Shown: positions 52,830-53,669 of the stretch, piece by piece
How the letters are laid out: each line of letters begins with the position of its first letter
Numbering within the stretch: the first letter of the stretch is position 1
Origin: Rhodospirillaceae bacterium
GTDB lineage: Bacteria > Pseudomonadota > Alphaproteobacteria > Dongiales > Dongiaceae
NCBI GenBank assembly: GCA_008012315.1
Contig: SSEL01000090.1
Span: 1 to 53,669 of the forward strand
Length of the DNA: 53,669 nt
Direction: 5' to 3'
Program-made: the position numbers and the translations under genes
The notes under the pieces: model-generated
The model's input: the letters and a program-made list of their open reading frames with translations, nothing else
What the model was told of the DNA's origin: nothing
Databases searched by the model: none

Positions 52830-53369
52830 ATGCGTGTGTTCTGCATCACTGGCAATTGCCGCGACAAAGCCACCCTGGTCCAGCAACTGATCGTACATTT
52901 GCGGGATCTGGGCCCGACGGTCTCCACCATCAAGCGGGTTTCGGACGACGTCGACCTGGATCGCCCAGGCAAGGATACATATCTCCAGCGTCTCGCCGGT
53001 GCTCATGAAGTCATTATCGCCAACAGCTTCCGTTCGGCCATTCTCGAGGAGTATGCCCATGTACAGGACGAGCCGGATGTGGAGATTTTGCTTTCGCGCC
53101 TGAAACCCGCCGATATTGTATTGCTGGAGGGCTTCAAGCTCTGCGCTTATCCGAAGCTCGAAGTGATCGGTAGGAACCAGGATAGGCGCCCCCTTTATCA
53201 CGATGACAACAGTGTCATTGCCATCACCGGGCCTAGCGCTATGCGGGCAGATAACAGCCAGCAATGCGCGCCCAGATATTTTGACATGGACGATATTTTC
53301 TCGATTGCCATCTTTGTCCTGGCTCACGCCGCAACACCGGAGTGGGCAGGCGAAAGGGCGACGGCATGA
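52830..53369 (+). CDS. mobB: MobB-like protein with degenerate P-loop
   Basis: The 179-aa protein resembles MobB, which helps form the guanine-dinucleotide Mo cofactor. The strand 2 region and switch-like motif are present (VSTIKRVSDDVDLDRPGKDT, then YLQRLAGAHEVIIAN), as are DIVLLEGFKLCAYPKLEV and a conserved late D. The Walker A, normally GxxxxGKT, reads GNCRDKAT here, losing the Gly before Lys and changing the Thr pair. GTP binding may be weakened. Shine-Dalgarno GAGG precedes the ATG. Its place behind narGHJI suggests service to NarG. Overlap with nnrS is 4 nt. Confidence 0.8.
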   Translation: MRVFCITGNCRDKATLVQQLIVHLRDLGPTVSTIKRVSDDVDLDRPGKDTYLQRLAGAHEVIIANSFRSAILEEYAHVQDEPDVEILLSRLKPADIVLLEGFKLCAYPKLEVIGRNQDRRPLYHDDNSVIAITGPSAMRADNSQQCAPRYFDMDDIFSIAIFVLAHAATPEWAGERATA

Positions 53370-53669
53370 GAATCTCGAATATTTCCGAACCCAGCCGTCC
53401 GAGGGCGGTTCTTTTCGACCAGGGCTTCCGACCCTTCTTTCTTGCCACCAGCCTCTGGGCCGCCATCGCGCTGGCGCTCTGGATTCACCTGCTGAACGCC
53501 GGCGCGACCCTGCCAAGCCGTTTCGATCCCCTGGCCTGGCATATCCACGAAATGCTGTTCGGCTTCGTGATGGCGGCTGTCGGGGGCTTCCTGCTGACCG
53601 CAATTCCGAACTGGACGGGCCGCGCCCCGGTCCACGGCGCCCTTCTCGCGACGCTCGCCGCCTTATGGC
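53366..53669 (+). CDS. nnrS: NnrS family membrane protein (3'-truncated by window)
   Basis: The first 101 residues are visible. They show the family's FDQGFRPFFLATSLWAA, the likely metal/haem-binding AWHIHEMLFGFVMAAVGGF, and LLTAIPNWTGRAPVHG. NnrS is a haem- and copper-containing membrane protein linked to tolerance of NO and nitrosative stress in denitrifiers. Its ATG overlaps the mobB stop. It fits with a nitrate respiration operon that would produce nitrite and NO. Confidence 0.93.
   Translation, partial: MRISNISEPSRPRAVLFDQGFRPFFLATSLWAAIALALWIHLLNAGATLPSRFDPLAWHIHEMLFGFVMAAVGGFLLTAIPNWTGRAPVHGALLATLAALW

Overview
The window looks like chromosomal DNA of a metabolically versatile alphaproteobacterium, probably of the Rhodospirillales. 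I infer this from high-GC coding style, a FixLJ/FixK oxygen cascade, GTG/TTG starts with good Shine-Dalgarno sites, and gene families typical of that group. No tRNA, rRNA or CRISPR array was seen. Layout: (1) 1-2709 is the 3' end of a giant type I-secreted, RTX-like adhesin, closed by a clear terminator. (2) 2710-4324 is a thin accessory patch with one orphan gene and a transposase scrap. (3) 4325-7512 is a vitamin B6 unit: a MocR/PdxR activator followed by pdxS-pdxT. (4) 7768-14205 is a Cu(I)/Ag(I) efflux unit, with a small secreted protein and cusC-cusB-cusA. (5) 14871-19909 holds an AraC regulator, an ECF sigma factor, an ECF-type promoter motif, mtnK, a PRC-barrel protein, and a cytochrome b561 / molybdopterin oxidoreductase pair. 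(6) 19999-26141 is a GT-C-like membrane protein convergent with a tightly coupled five-gene operon (Cys/Met-type PLP enzyme, DUF2064 GT-A protein, GT2, zinc-ribbon SDR epimerase, small EamA protein). Its parts list resembles the arn lipid-modification pathway. (7) 26142-29132 has integrase remnants, a universal stress gene behind a perfect FNR/FixK box, a frameshifted hemerythrin gene and a decayed Met-rich gene.

(8) 29133-36095 is a leftward arginine deiminase operon (arcD, a basic amino acid decarboxylase, arcA, arcB, arcC). (9) 36390-42367 is a regulatory island: FixK-like Crp/Fnr protein, a receiver-only FixT-like protein, FixJ, haem-PAS FixL, a diguanylate cyclase and a second Crp/Fnr protein. 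(10) 42573-53669 is a nitrate respiration operon: fused narK, narGHJI, a parvulin, a MobB-like protein and the start of nnrS.

Regions 7-10 appear to form one low-oxygen regulon. FixL carries the haem-ligand His and regulatory Arg. Two FixJ-like core sites lie one helical turn apart upstream of fixK. TTGAT-N4-ATCAA-type boxes precede usp, arcD, narK and the FixT-like gene; at the last, at narK and at usp the box is placed about 41 bp upstream of the inferred transcription start. This suggests low O2 -> FixL/FixJ -> FixK -> arginine fermentation, nitrate respiration and stress proteins, with the receiver-only protein closing a negative loop. All regulatory links are inferred from sequence motifs.
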